Shown: piece after piece, positions 1 through 6,246 of the stretch | Numbering within the stretch: position 1 is the first letter of the stretch | How the letters are laid out: every line of letters begins with the position of its first letter | NCBI GenBank assembly: GCA_965368115.1 | Contig: CBDULQ010000031.1 | Span: 1-21,315, forward strand | Direction: 5' to 3' | Origin: CBDULQ01 sp965368115 | Lineage (GTDB): Bacteria; Pseudomonadota; Gammaproteobacteria; SZUA-229 | DNA length: 21,315 nucleotides | Notes under the pieces: model-generated | The model's database searches: none | The model's input: only the letters and a program-made list of their open reading frames with translations | Told to the model about the DNA's origin: nothing | Made by a program: the position numbers and the translations under genes

Positions 1-307
1 GCATGCCTGACTGCGCGCCCAGGACAGCACCGATCAGCATGACGCCGATGAACACAGCAGGGACCAGCAGGTGCCGCCCCGGTAAACCTCCTCCAGTCCG
101 ATGTTCACCTGCGGCGGTGCGCGTCTGTCTGACGAACAGCAGCGACCAGAAGCCGACGGTGAGCATGACCAGTAAATGGTCCACACCCAGTAAGGGGTGC
201 AGCAAGCCATTGATCAGACCGTTGTCAGCACCATGACCCGGATGGGCCTGAGCTGCTCCGGCAACCGTCAGCAACAGGACGGTTGAAATAACACGTGTGA
301 ATTTCAT
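1..307 (-). CDS. hupE: HupE/UreJ-family nickel permease, partial (C-terminus beyond window)
   Basis: About 102 residues of the N-terminal part are visible. The protein opens with a signal peptide (residues 1-21, ending AAQA), followed directly by HPGHG at residues 22-26 and then HPLLGVDHLLVMLTVGFWS, the His/Asp-rich first transmembrane region typical of HupE/UreJ. A second hydrophobic segment begins near residue 83. Family knowledge: HupE proteins are inner-membrane secondary transporters that bring in Ni2+ for hydrogenase, and the HX4DH motif is required. The ATG is preceded by GGAG (complement of about 314-319). The gene starts 18 bases after the hupL stop on the same strand, so it should be co-transcribed with hupSL. 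In many clusters the cytochrome b gene hupC sits at this position instead. The family call is confident; the gene is cut by the window edge. Confidence 0.88.
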   Translation of the reverse strand, partial: MKFTRVISTVLLLTVAGAAQAHPGHGADNGLINGLLHPLLGVDHLLVMLTVGFWSLLFVRQTRTAAGEHRTGGGLPGRHLLVPAVFIGVMLIGAVLGAQSGM

Positions 308-325
308 CTTGTCGACTCCTCTTGC

Positions 326-2140
326 TTAACGGATTTTCACTTCGGTGAGTTCTTCGCCATCTTCCGACATCACGTGAGTCGAACAGGCGAGACAGGGATC
401 GAAGCTGTGCAGACTGCGCAGGATTTCCACCGGCTCGTCGGGGCGCTCCATCGGGGTGTTCATCAGGCAGGCCTCGAAGGCGCCGATGTTACCCTTCGGA
501 TCACGCGGCGAACCGTTCCAGGTGGTGGGCACCACGCACTGGTAGTTCTCGATCTTGCCGTCCTTGATCTTCACCCAGTGGCCGAGACCACCACGCGGCG
601 CGGCAGCGGTGCCTACACCTTTGGCTTCTTTGGGCCAGGTGGAGGGATCCCATTTTTCCATGTTGGCCGTCGCGCTATCGCCGTTCTTGATGTTGGTCAT
701 CAGATCGTTCCAGTCGTCGACCATCATGTCGGCGCAGTACTGGGATTCCAGCGCACGGGCCAGGGTACGGCCGATGGTGGACTGCAGCACAGTCTTGGCA
801 TCGGCGTTCATGCCGGCCAGCTGATTGAAGGTGGCGACACTGCGATTCACCTGCTCGACGACATAATCGACGTTCTGTGCATAAGCCAGGGTGTAGCGCG
901 ACAGGGGACCCACTTCCACCGCATGACCGCGCCAGCGCGGTGCCTTGATCCAGGAATACTTGGCGCTTTCGTCCAGCTCCTCGATATTGGTGCTGGTGCC
1001 CCTGGCATTGGGGCCGAGCTGGTAGTTCGGCTCGGTGATGCCGTCCCATGGATGCAGACCCTTGCTTTCGTCCGGGTAGCTGTACCAGGAATGCGACACA
1101 AACTCCTGTACCTGCTCCGGATCGCGCGGATCGATGGGGAAAACTTCGTCCCAGTTGTCGTTGAGGATGACCCCACCGGGCAGCTGGTCGGTGGACTTGT
1201 CGTAATTGACCTTGGGATAAGCGCCGTAGTCCATAACGTTCTTCGCGCCGTGACCGCCGCCGTACAACCAGTTCTTGTAGAAGCTGGCAATGGCGATGAC
1301 ATCGGGGATGTAAACGTTGTTGTTGAACTCGACCATTTCGTCGATGCGCGCCTTGACGAAATTCAGGCGTTCCATATTCAGCGGTGCGCCGGCAGACAGG
1401 TCGCCGTCCATGTTGATGGCACAGGGCACGCCGCCCACCATGTAGTTGGGATGCGGATTCTTGCCACCGAACACAGTGTGTACCTTGACGAATTCTTTCT
1501 GCATATCCAGCGCTTCCAGATAATGCGCCACCGCCATCAGGTCCACTTCCGGCGGCAGTTTGTAGGCCGGATTGGTCCAGTAACCGTTCTTGAACGGACC
1601 CAGCTGGCCGGATTCGACGAACTTACGAATACGGGTCTGGATATCGCGGAAGTAACCGGGACTGGACAGCGGATGACTGGGGGATACCATCTGCTGGATC
1701 TTCGAAGTTTCTTTCGGATCCGCTTTCAGCGCATTCACCGGGTTCACCCAGTCCAGCGCATGCAGGTGATAGAAATGCACCACATGGTCATGCACCTGCA
1801 GGGTTTTCGCCATCATCTCGCGAATCAGGTGGGCATTGGGTGGAATCTGGATGCCCAGGGCATCTTCCACCGCGCGTACGGATGTCAGTGCGTGACAGCC
1901 GGTACAAACGCCGCAGATACGTTCTACGAAGGCCCAGGCATCGCGCGGATCGCGACCCTTGAGGATCACTTCCAGGCCGCGCCACATGGTGCCGGTGGAG
2001 ACCGCATTGCGGATCACATTGTTTTCGTCGACATTCACTTCACAGCGCATATGGCCTTCGATTCGAGTGACCGGATCGACAACGACGCGGCGACCGGATT
2101 TGTCCAGTGAATAGCCGTTAGGGGTCTGGATGATGCTCAT
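326..2140 (-). CDS. hupL: Uptake [NiFe]-hydrogenase large subunit precursor (group 1)
   Basis: This 604-residue protein carries the Ni-Fe active site that splits H2. Both cysteine motifs are present: RICGVC at residues 74-79 (C76, C79, with H83) and DPCLACSTH at 581-589 (C583, C586, H589). A 15-residue tail (590-604) follows H589; it should be removed by the HupD protease after metal insertion, as in all group 1-type large subunits. The gas-channel positions carry Val (CGVC) and Leu (HFYHLH), as in catalytic rather than sensor hydrogenases. The sequence is strongly Hya/HupL-like over its full length. Its start codon shares one base with the hupS stop (TAATG), and a GGAGA ribosome site sits just upstream. 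The protein has no signal of its own; it should be carried to the periplasm with HupS by the Tat system. Confidence 0.98.
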   Translation of the reverse strand: MSIIQTPNGYSLDKSGRRVVVDPVTRIEGHMRCEVNVDENNVIRNAVSTGTMWRGLEVILKGRDPRDAWAFVERICGVCTGCHALTSVRAVEDALGIQIPPNAHLIREMMAKTLQVHDHVVHFYHLHALDWVNPVNALKADPKETSKIQQMVSPSHPLSSPGYFRDIQTRIRKFVESGQLGPFKNGYWTNPAYKLPPEVDLMAVAHYLEALDMQKEFVKVHTVFGGKNPHPNYMVGGVPCAINMDGDLSAGAPLNMERLNFVKARIDEMVEFNNNVYIPDVIAIASFYKNWLYGGGHGAKNVMDYGAYPKVNYDKSTDQLPGGVILNDNWDEVFPIDPRDPEQVQEFVSHSWYSYPDESKGLHPWDGITEPNYQLGPNARGTSTNIEELDESAKYSWIKAPRWRGHAVEVGPLSRYTLAYAQNVDYVVEQVNRSVATFNQLAGMNADAKTVLQSTIGRTLARALESQYCADMMVDDWNDLMTNIKNGDSATANMEKWDPSTWPKEAKGVGTAAAPRGGLGHWVKIKDGKIENYQCVVPTTWNGSPRDPKGNIGAFEACLMNTPMERPDEPVEILRSLHSFDPCLACSTHVMSEDGEELTEVKIR

Positions 2141-3210
2141 TATTCCTGGTCTCCTTTCTGAGTGGCGCGCTTGATGGCGCTTACGCCGAGATGGGCTGCG
2201 GCAGCGATACCGACGATACCAGCGGCGGTGCCACCGACTTTGTCCGCATTGCTTTCAATACCGAACTGCTTGATATCGGTGAGGCGTGCATACCAGGAGC
2301 CCTTGTCCCAGAAACCGTCTTCGGAACAGCCGATACAACCGTGACCGGCCTGGATCGGGAAGGATGTGCCCTCGTTCCAGCGGATGGTGGAACAGGCGTT
2401 GTAAGTGGTCGGACCCTTGCAACCCATTTTGTACAGGCAGTAACCTTTGCGGGCGGCTTCGTCGTCCCAGGTTTCCACGAACTGACCGGCATCGAAGTGC
2501 GGACGGCGATAGCATTTGTCGTGGATACGCTGGCTGTAGAACATCTTCGGACGACCCTGGCGATCCAGCTCGGGAATGCGCTCGAAGGTCAGCATGTAGG
2601 TGACCACGGCGGTCATCACTTCGGCGATCGGCGGACAGCCCGGCACCTTGATGATGGGCTTGTCGTGAATCACCTTATGTACCGGTGTCGCCTGGGTCGG
2701 ATTCGGTTTTGCCGCCTGGACGCAACCGTAGGAAGCACAGGACCCCCAGGAGATGATGGCCTTACAGTGTTTGGCCGCATGGGTGAGCTGCTCATGGAAA
2801 GGCTTGCCGCCGATGATGCAGGACATGCCTTCCTGGTTGAACGGGGGATTGCCTTCTACCGCCAGGATGTAGTTGCCGTCGTATTTTTCGATGGTTTCAT
2901 CGATGATGGCCTCCGCCTGATGGCCGGCCGCCGCCATGATGGTGTCGTCATAGTCGAGCGATACCATGGACAGGATGACGTCCTTGGCCAGGGGATGAGC
3001 CGATCGAATAAAGGATTCGGAACAGCAGGTGCATTCCAGGCCATGTAGCCAGAGGATGGGTATCCGCGGCTTGGTCTCCATGGCATGGGCGATTTTAGGA
3101 ACAAAAGACGGGCCAAGGCCCAGCGCGGCTGCGGTCAGGCTGCAGTACTTAAGAAAGCTGCGACGGGTAATACCCTGCCTGCGCATCACTTCGTAGAAGG
3201 TTTCAGTCAT
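2140..3210 (-). CDS. hupS: Uptake [NiFe]-hydrogenase small subunit precursor, oxygen-tolerant group 1d type
   Basis: This 356-residue electron-transfer subunit has a Tat signal with RRSFLK at residues 16-21 and a likely AHA cleavage after residue 43. Numbered from residue 44, cysteines fall at 17, 19, 20, 115, 120 and 149, exactly the six ligands of the [4Fe-3S] proximal cluster in oxygen-tolerant enzymes such as E. coli Hyd-1. Medial and distal cluster ligands follow in HDKCYRR, YKMGC and HGCIGC. The C-terminus has a hydrophobic helix (around GTAAGIVGIAAAAHLG) that anchors the enzyme to the inner-membrane periplasmic face. I chose the ATG at 3210 because AGGAGAGGAGAGA lies directly upstream and homologues begin METFYEV or similar; a GTG at 3234 would add eight residues. 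First gene of the minus-strand operon, with a -24/-12 promoter upstream. Confidence 0.97.
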   Translation of the reverse strand: MTETFYEVMRRQGITRRSFLKYCSLTAAALGLGPSFVPKIAHAMETKPRIPILWLHGLECTCCSESFIRSAHPLAKDVILSMVSLDYDDTIMAAAGHQAEAIIDETIEKYDGNYILAVEGNPPFNQEGMSCIIGGKPFHEQLTHAAKHCKAIISWGSCASYGCVQAAKPNPTQATPVHKVIHDKPIIKVPGCPPIAEVMTAVVTYMLTFERIPELDRQGRPKMFYSQRIHDKCYRRPHFDAGQFVETWDDEAARKGYCLYKMGCKGPTTYNACSTIRWNEGTSFPIQAGHGCIGCSEDGFWDKGSWYARLTDIKQFGIESNADKVGGTAAGIVGIAAAAHLGVSAIKRATQKGDQE

Positions 3211-3272
3211 TCTCTCCTCTCCTGGGGCTCGCACCTGAAGCAGTGCGTTTAATTATTTGCCACCCGCCTTTT

Positions 3273-3290
3273 TGCAAGCGCTTTGCCAAG
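3273..3290 (-). promoter_or_regulatory. Sigma-54 type -24/-12 promoter for hupSL(E)
   Basis: Read on the minus strand the site is TTGGCAAAGCGCTTGCAA. The invariant GG (-24) and GC (-12) are separated by exactly ten bases, and TTGGCA...TTGCA closely fits the TGGCAC-N5-TTGCA consensus of RpoN. Transcription would start near 3262, about 50 bases ahead of the hupS ATG. The presence of a sigma-54-type activator (HupR) in the same locus supports the call. Confidence 0.85.
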
Positions 3291-3297
3291 TTTGTTT

Positions 3298-3310
3298 TAT
3301 CTAATAATTA
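3298..3310. promoter_or_regulatory. IHF-like site near the hupS promoter
   Basis: TATCTAATAATTA matches the IHF consensus WATCAANNNNTTR at all but one position (T in place of A at the fifth base). It lies in an AT-rich stretch and is centred about 42 bases upstream of the predicted hupS start of transcription. IHF bending commonly assists sigma-54 activators. The match is imperfect and the site sits close to the -24 box, so confidence is low. Confidence 0.35.
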
Positions 3311-3510
3311 CAATGTATTAGGAGACTTTCCTGATAAATTACCTTGGAGAGGACTGAAAAGCTGAATACCGCTGCAATGGCACTAACCGGTAACCAGGTT
3401 TACACCCCGGAATACCGACCGGATCACACCTTAATTAAAGGTCGATCAGCGGTTTCGCCGAGCGGATAGCCGGCGGAAAGCTGCGATCCGCCTTCGACAA
3501 ACAGATCGGC

Positions 3511-3528
3511 AACACTGGAACCAGTGTT
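3511..3528. promoter_or_regulatory. 18-base perfect palindrome, candidate activator site
   Basis: AACACTGGAACCAGTGTT has eight-base arms (AACACTGG and CCAGTGTT) around a two-base AA centre. It is centred about 178 bases upstream of the predicted plus-strand start and about 258 upstream of the minus-strand start, a distance range normal for enhancer sites of sigma-54 activators. It does not match the TTG-N5-CAA half-sites reported for Rhodobacter HupR, so the bound protein is unknown; HupR is the obvious candidate. Confidence 0.5.
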
Positions 3529-3642
3529 CTAGTGCCGCTCTATCGACTGATAACAGACTTTCCGCCTTACCCTGCCGACTGGAAAGTTGATTGACCAGAA
3601 ACAAATCCCACAAGCAAATGAGGCTTATTATTTTTAAGCTTG

Positions 3643-3655
3643 AATCAATGACTTG
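3643..3655 (+). promoter_or_regulatory. IHF consensus site near the hupD promoter
   Basis: AATCAATGACTTG matches the IHF consensus WATCAANNNNTTR at every defined position. It is centred about 49 bases upstream of the predicted start of transcription, next to the -24 element, with AT-rich DNA on its left. IHF is a common co-factor at sigma-54 and hydrogenase promoters. Confidence 0.55.
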
Positions 3656-3670
3656 CCTACCCCGCCCAAA

Positions 3671-3687
3671 TTGGCACATTCGTTGCC
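3671..3687 (+). promoter_or_regulatory. Sigma-54 type -24/-12 promoter for the hupD-hypE operon
   Basis: TTGGCACATTCGTTGCC contains TGGCAC, five bases and TTGC, an essentially perfect RpoN promoter with GG and GC ten bases apart. Transcription should start near 3698, giving a leader of about 46 bases before the hupD ATG at 3744. This placement also argues against translation from the upstream ATG at 3591, which would not be on this transcript. Confidence 0.9.
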
Positions 3688-3743
3688 ACTCACTGGAAAG
3701 TAAATTGGCGATCTGGCCGACAACGACGCGATTCGAGGTAAAC

Positions 3744-4439
3744 ATGACTTCACCCCAGGTGACCATTTTAGGTATAGGCAACGTACTCTGGGCCGACGAG
3801 GGCTTTGGCGTGCGCACGGTAGAAACCCTCAACCGACGTTACCGTTTCAACGACCATGTCGTGATGATGGATGGCGGCACCCAGGGCATCTATCTGGTCC
3901 AGCACGTACAGGCCGCGGACATTCTGCTGGTGTTCGACGCCATCGATTACGGTCTACCGCCGGGCACCCTGAAGCTGATCGAAGGCGACGACGTACCCAA
4001 TTTCATGGGTGCCAAGAAAATGAGCCTGCATCAGACCGGCTTCCAGGAAGTGCTGGCCATGGCCGAACTGCTCGGCGATTACCCCTCTCACCTGTTACTG
4101 GTCGGCGTACAGCCGGAAGAACTGGAAGACTATGGCGGCAGCCTGCGACCCAGCGTGAAGGCGCAGATCGAGCCCGCCATCGAAGCGGCCCTGCAGTGGC
4201 TGTCCGACCTGGGTGTCGAATTCGAGAAACGCGACCAGCCACTCAGCGACGCTGAAAAGCTCAGCCCGGATCAGCTCAGCATGGATGCCTATGAAACCGG
4301 CCGTCCCGATGAACAGGCCGCCCTGCGCCTGGGTGATCCCCGGGTGCTGCTCAACGACCAGGTGCGCTTCGAACCGAAGCAACTGATCGAGCCCAGCCAG
4401 CGTATGAGCGTGAATGTGGATGCGCGGAGGAAAGACTGA
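3744..4439 (+). CDS. hupD: Hydrogenase maturation endopeptidase
   Basis: This 231-residue cytoplasmic protease removes the 15-residue tail of HupL once nickel is in place. The N-terminus has the family signature GIGNVLWADEGFG (residues 10-22). The three nickel-sensing ligands known from E. coli HybD (E16, D62, H93) are present at E19, D65 and H96, all shifted by the same three residues. The protein is longer than the usual 160-200 residues of the family, with a polar C-terminal tail after about residue 170 that contains no recognised motif. I chose the ATG at 3744 because GAGGTAAAC precedes it and it lies downstream of the predicted transcription start. First gene of the plus-strand operon; its stop overlaps the hupF start by one base. 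Confidence 0.95.
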   Translation: MTSPQVTILGIGNVLWADEGFGVRTVETLNRRYRFNDHVVMMDGGTQGIYLVQHVQAADILLVFDAIDYGLPPGTLKLIEGDDVPNFMGAKKMSLHQTGFQEVLAMAELLGDYPSHLLLVGVQPEELEDYGGSLRPSVKAQIEPAIEAALQWLSDLGVEFEKRDQPLSDAEKLSPDQLSMDAYETGRPDEQAALRLGDPRVLLNDQVRFEPKQLIEPSQRMSVNVDARRKD

Positions 4440-4756
4440 TGTGTATCGGAAATCCCATGCCGATACTGTCGGTACATGAACACTACGCCATCTGTGACGA
4501 CCGCGGCAAACCGGTCGAAGTCGATACCCGACTGGTCGGCGAATGCCGTCCCGGTCAGTGGTTGCTGGTGTTCCTGGGGGCCGCCCGCGAATTGCTGGAT
4601 GAAAACCGCGCCCGCGAAATGCAGGATGCGCTGGCCGCAGTGGAAGGCATCATGAACGGCAATCTGAACCGGGTCGACCACCTGTTCAGCGACCTTATCG
4701 ATCGAGAACCGCCGGTTCCCGATCACCTGAAACCCCTGATCGGAGATAAATCATGA
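4439..4756 (+). CDS. hupF: HypC-family hydrogenase chaperone HupF
   Basis: This 105-residue protein begins MCIGNPM, the N-terminal Cys2 motif of HypC/HupF proteins, where the cysteine contacts the large-subunit precursor and carries the Fe(CN)2CO group. It is longer than the separate HypC in this window (92 residues) and has a different C-terminus, so the two are paralogues rather than duplicates. Family knowledge from Rhizobium: HupF works with HupK on the HupL precursor and stabilises it under oxygen. The start overlaps the hupD stop (TGATG), with GGAGG just upstream, and the stop overlaps hupG (ATGA). Confidence 0.93.
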   Translation: MCIGNPMPILSVHEHYAICDDRGKPVEVDTRLVGECRPGQWLLVFLGAARELLDENRAREMQDALAAVEGIMNGNLNRVDHLFSDLIDREPPVPDHLKPLIGDKS

Positions 4757-5184
4757 CCTCCCCTTTGATTAACATGCTGATCGAACAGCATCACTACCCG
4801 CTGTTAACCGAAGATAAACTGGATAGCTTCCTGCAGCGCCATGAATACGCGGTGCTGTTCTTCACCGAAGAGCCGAGCCGATATCCCGAATCCAACGATG
4901 TCGCGGTCATTCTGCCGGAACTGGAAGCGGCGTTTCCACATCGCTTTACCCCGGCGGTGGTCGATCGCAGCCTGGAACCGGCACTCAAGGGGCGCTATGA
5001 CATCAATGTATGGCCGACCCTGGTATTCCTGCGCAATGGCCGCTACCTGGGCAAAATCAGCAAGGTGCGCGACTGGTCGGTCTACATGGAACTGATCAGC
5101 GATATCCTTGATCGCGAACCCACCAGCAATCCCGGCCTGGGCATCCCGGTCGTCACCGAACAGAGAGATTCCAGCAATGCATAA
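4753..5184 (+). CDS. hupG: Thioredoxin-like hydrogenase accessory protein HupG/HyaE
   Basis: This 143-residue protein has a thioredoxin-like fold: a strand YAVLFF (residues 33-38), the central VVD region, and WPTLVFLRNGRYLG (about 87-100), which includes the conserved cis-proline position and the following strand. No CxxC is present; the active-site position reads TEEPSRYPE, as in HyaE/HupG homologues. The family acts as a chaperone of the Tat-dependent small subunit rather than as a redox enzyme. The start overlaps hupF by four bases (ATGA) and the 3' end overlaps hupH by eight. Confidence 0.9.
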   Translation: MTSPLINMLIEQHHYPLLTEDKLDSFLQRHEYAVLFFTEEPSRYPESNDVAVILPELEAAFPHRFTPAVVDRSLEPALKGRYDINVWPTLVFLRNGRYLGKISKVRDWSVYMELISDILDREPTSNPGLGIPVVTEQRDSSNA

Positions 5185-6028
5185 ATTTCCCGATATCAAG
5201 GTTGTCGGCCCCGGCAGCCACAGCAGCGAAGACGATCAACTGGAATACATGGAAATGCCGAAGGACATGTACACCTTCCGCAATCCGATCCTGCCGGAGC
5301 CGGAAGACGTCGAAGATATCGATGCCGGCAAACGGGTGCTGGAAAACGTGGTCGCCGCCCTTGGCCGGTATGCCCGGGCCCCGCAAGGCACCGCCATCGA
5401 GCTGGACGCACTGGACGAACGTAACCTGGATTTCGTCAACCAGGCACTGGGTGAAGGCGAAGTGAGTGTGAGCTTTGACAGTCCCTCGCCGATTCGCGCC
5501 CAGGAAGCGGTACTCGCCGGCGTCTGGCGCGTGCAGCATTTTAATGACCGGGGCGATGTAATTCGCGATACCATTGAAGTTGGCGATGTACCCTCGATGG
5601 TACGCAACGCGACGTTCAGCTCTGCGGGCGCCGACCTGAACGCCGATTATGAGGGCGCCGACCCGAGTGTACAGAACGCACCGGCGGTACTGGTCGAACT
5701 GGCCGACAAAATAAAGACCTGGCGACCGGACCAGGACGTGCATACCGTCAACCTGAGCCTGTTGCCGATTTCCGACGGCGACCTGGCACTGATCGGTGAA
5801 CGTCTCGGCGTGGGTCCGGTGACGATTCTGTCGCGCGGTTACGGCAACTGTCGTATCGGTTCCACGGCATTCAATAATGTCTGGTGGATTAAGTACTTCA
5901 ACTCCCAGGACGTGCTGATCCTGAACACCATCGAAGTGGTGGATGTACCGTCGGTGGCTCGCGCCGCGCCGGAAGACATCGAGGACAGTCGAGAGCGCCT
6001 GGACGAAATCCTGGAGCTGTATCGATGA
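5177..6028 (+). CDS. hupH: Hydrogenase expression/formation protein HupH/HyaF
   Basis: This 283-residue cytoplasmic accessory protein of the HyaF/HupH family is thought to help small-subunit maturation. The sequence contains a clear internal duplication: residues about 76-146 and 195-265 align with a constant offset of 119. Both units end in a VW....FN...DV....TIEV.DVPS pattern (residues 116-140 and 235-259). I chose the ATG at 5177, preceded by AGAGAGA, which gives the family start MHKFPDIKV and the usual length; a more upstream start would overlap hupG by about 75 bases. The stop overlaps hupI by four bases. Confidence 0.93.
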   Translation: MHKFPDIKVVGPGSHSSEDDQLEYMEMPKDMYTFRNPILPEPEDVEDIDAGKRVLENVVAALGRYARAPQGTAIELDALDERNLDFVNQALGEGEVSVSFDSPSPIRAQEAVLAGVWRVQHFNDRGDVIRDTIEVGDVPSMVRNATFSSAGADLNADYEGADPSVQNAPAVLVELADKIKTWRPDQDVHTVNLSLLPISDGDLALIGERLGVGPVTILSRGYGNCRIGSTAFNNVWWIKYFNSQDVLILNTIEVVDVPSVARAAPEDIEDSRERLDEILELYR

Positions 6029-6246
6029 ACACGGCATTCGAAGGTTCCTACGGCGGCGACGACAGCCGCCTGAGCGACGATGCGCGTATGGAATGCAAGA
6101 TCTGCTGGCATGTCTACGATCCGGCCGTCGGCGACGACTACTGGCAGATCCCCCCGGGTACACCTTTTACTCAATTGCCGGATCACTGGCGCTGCCCGGA
6201 ATGCGATGGTGAGCGCAACCAGTTCATGGTATTGCAGGACGATTGA
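6025..6246 (+). CDS. hupI: Hydrogenase-associated rubredoxin HupI
   Basis: This 73-residue rubredoxin carries a single iron bound by two CxxC pairs: C24-K-I-C27 and C57-P-E-C60. Also present are the conserved aromatic/Gly-Pro core YDPAVGDDYWQIPPGTPF and the DHWRCPEC motif. An N-terminal extension of about 20 acidic residues precedes the first cysteine, as in other HupI proteins. HupI-type rubredoxins are needed for oxygen-protected assembly of the small subunit Fe-S centres. It overlaps hupH by four bases, and its stop shares a base with the hupJ start. Confidence 0.96.
   Translation: MNTAFEGSYGGDDSRLSDDARMECKICWHVYDPAVGDDYWQIPPGTPFTQLPDHWRCPECDGERNQFMVLQDD

Larger units (their letters stand above)
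3578..3707 (+). repeat. Pair of direct repeats ACTGGAAAGT-N2-ATTG
   Basis: The copies are at 3578-3593 and 3692-3707, 114 bases apart, identical in 14 of 16 positions. The core ACTGGAA also occurs at 3514-3520 inside the 18-base palindrome. The right copy overlaps the predicted transcription start of the hupD operon. The spacing and the shared core suggest protein-binding sites, but chance or an old duplication is possible. Confidence 0.4.
3211..3743. promoter_or_regulatory. Divergent hupS/hupD control region
   Basis: These 533 bases separate the two divergent hydrogenase operons and hold no convincing gene. They are clearly more AT-rich than the flanking genes, especially 3245-3355 and 3595-3655. 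They contain one -24/-12 promoter in each direction, two IHF-like sites, an 18-base perfect palindrome, a spaced inverted repeat (GGCGGA at 3472-3477 against TCCGCC at 3487-3492) and repeats of ACTGGAA. Because HupR and HupT are encoded in the plus-strand operon, this region is the likely point of H2-dependent control of both operons. The individual sites are listed separately. Confidence 0.85.

Noticed and set aside
3..236. A 77-codon plus-strand frame at the left edge
   Set aside because: The minus strand here encodes the N-terminal part of HupE with signal peptide and ribosome site.
374..2110. A 578-codon open frame on the plus strand opposite hupL
   Set aside because: It is the mirror of a GC-rich gene's codon pattern; hupL is a full-length recognised protein and the antisense product has no recognisable domain or ribosome site.
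2191..3048. A 285-codon plus-strand frame opposite hupS
   Set aside because: Antisense shadow of a certain gene, with no family resemblance.
3591..3743. Upstream extension of hupD from an ATG at 3591
   Set aside because: It would span the -24/-12 promoter and precede the predicted transcription start; the family N-terminus begins at 3744 with a good ribosome site.
5153..6163. A 336-codon minus-strand frame opposite hupH
   Set aside because: Covers hupH, which is recognised over its length and fits the operon; the antisense frame is low in credible features.
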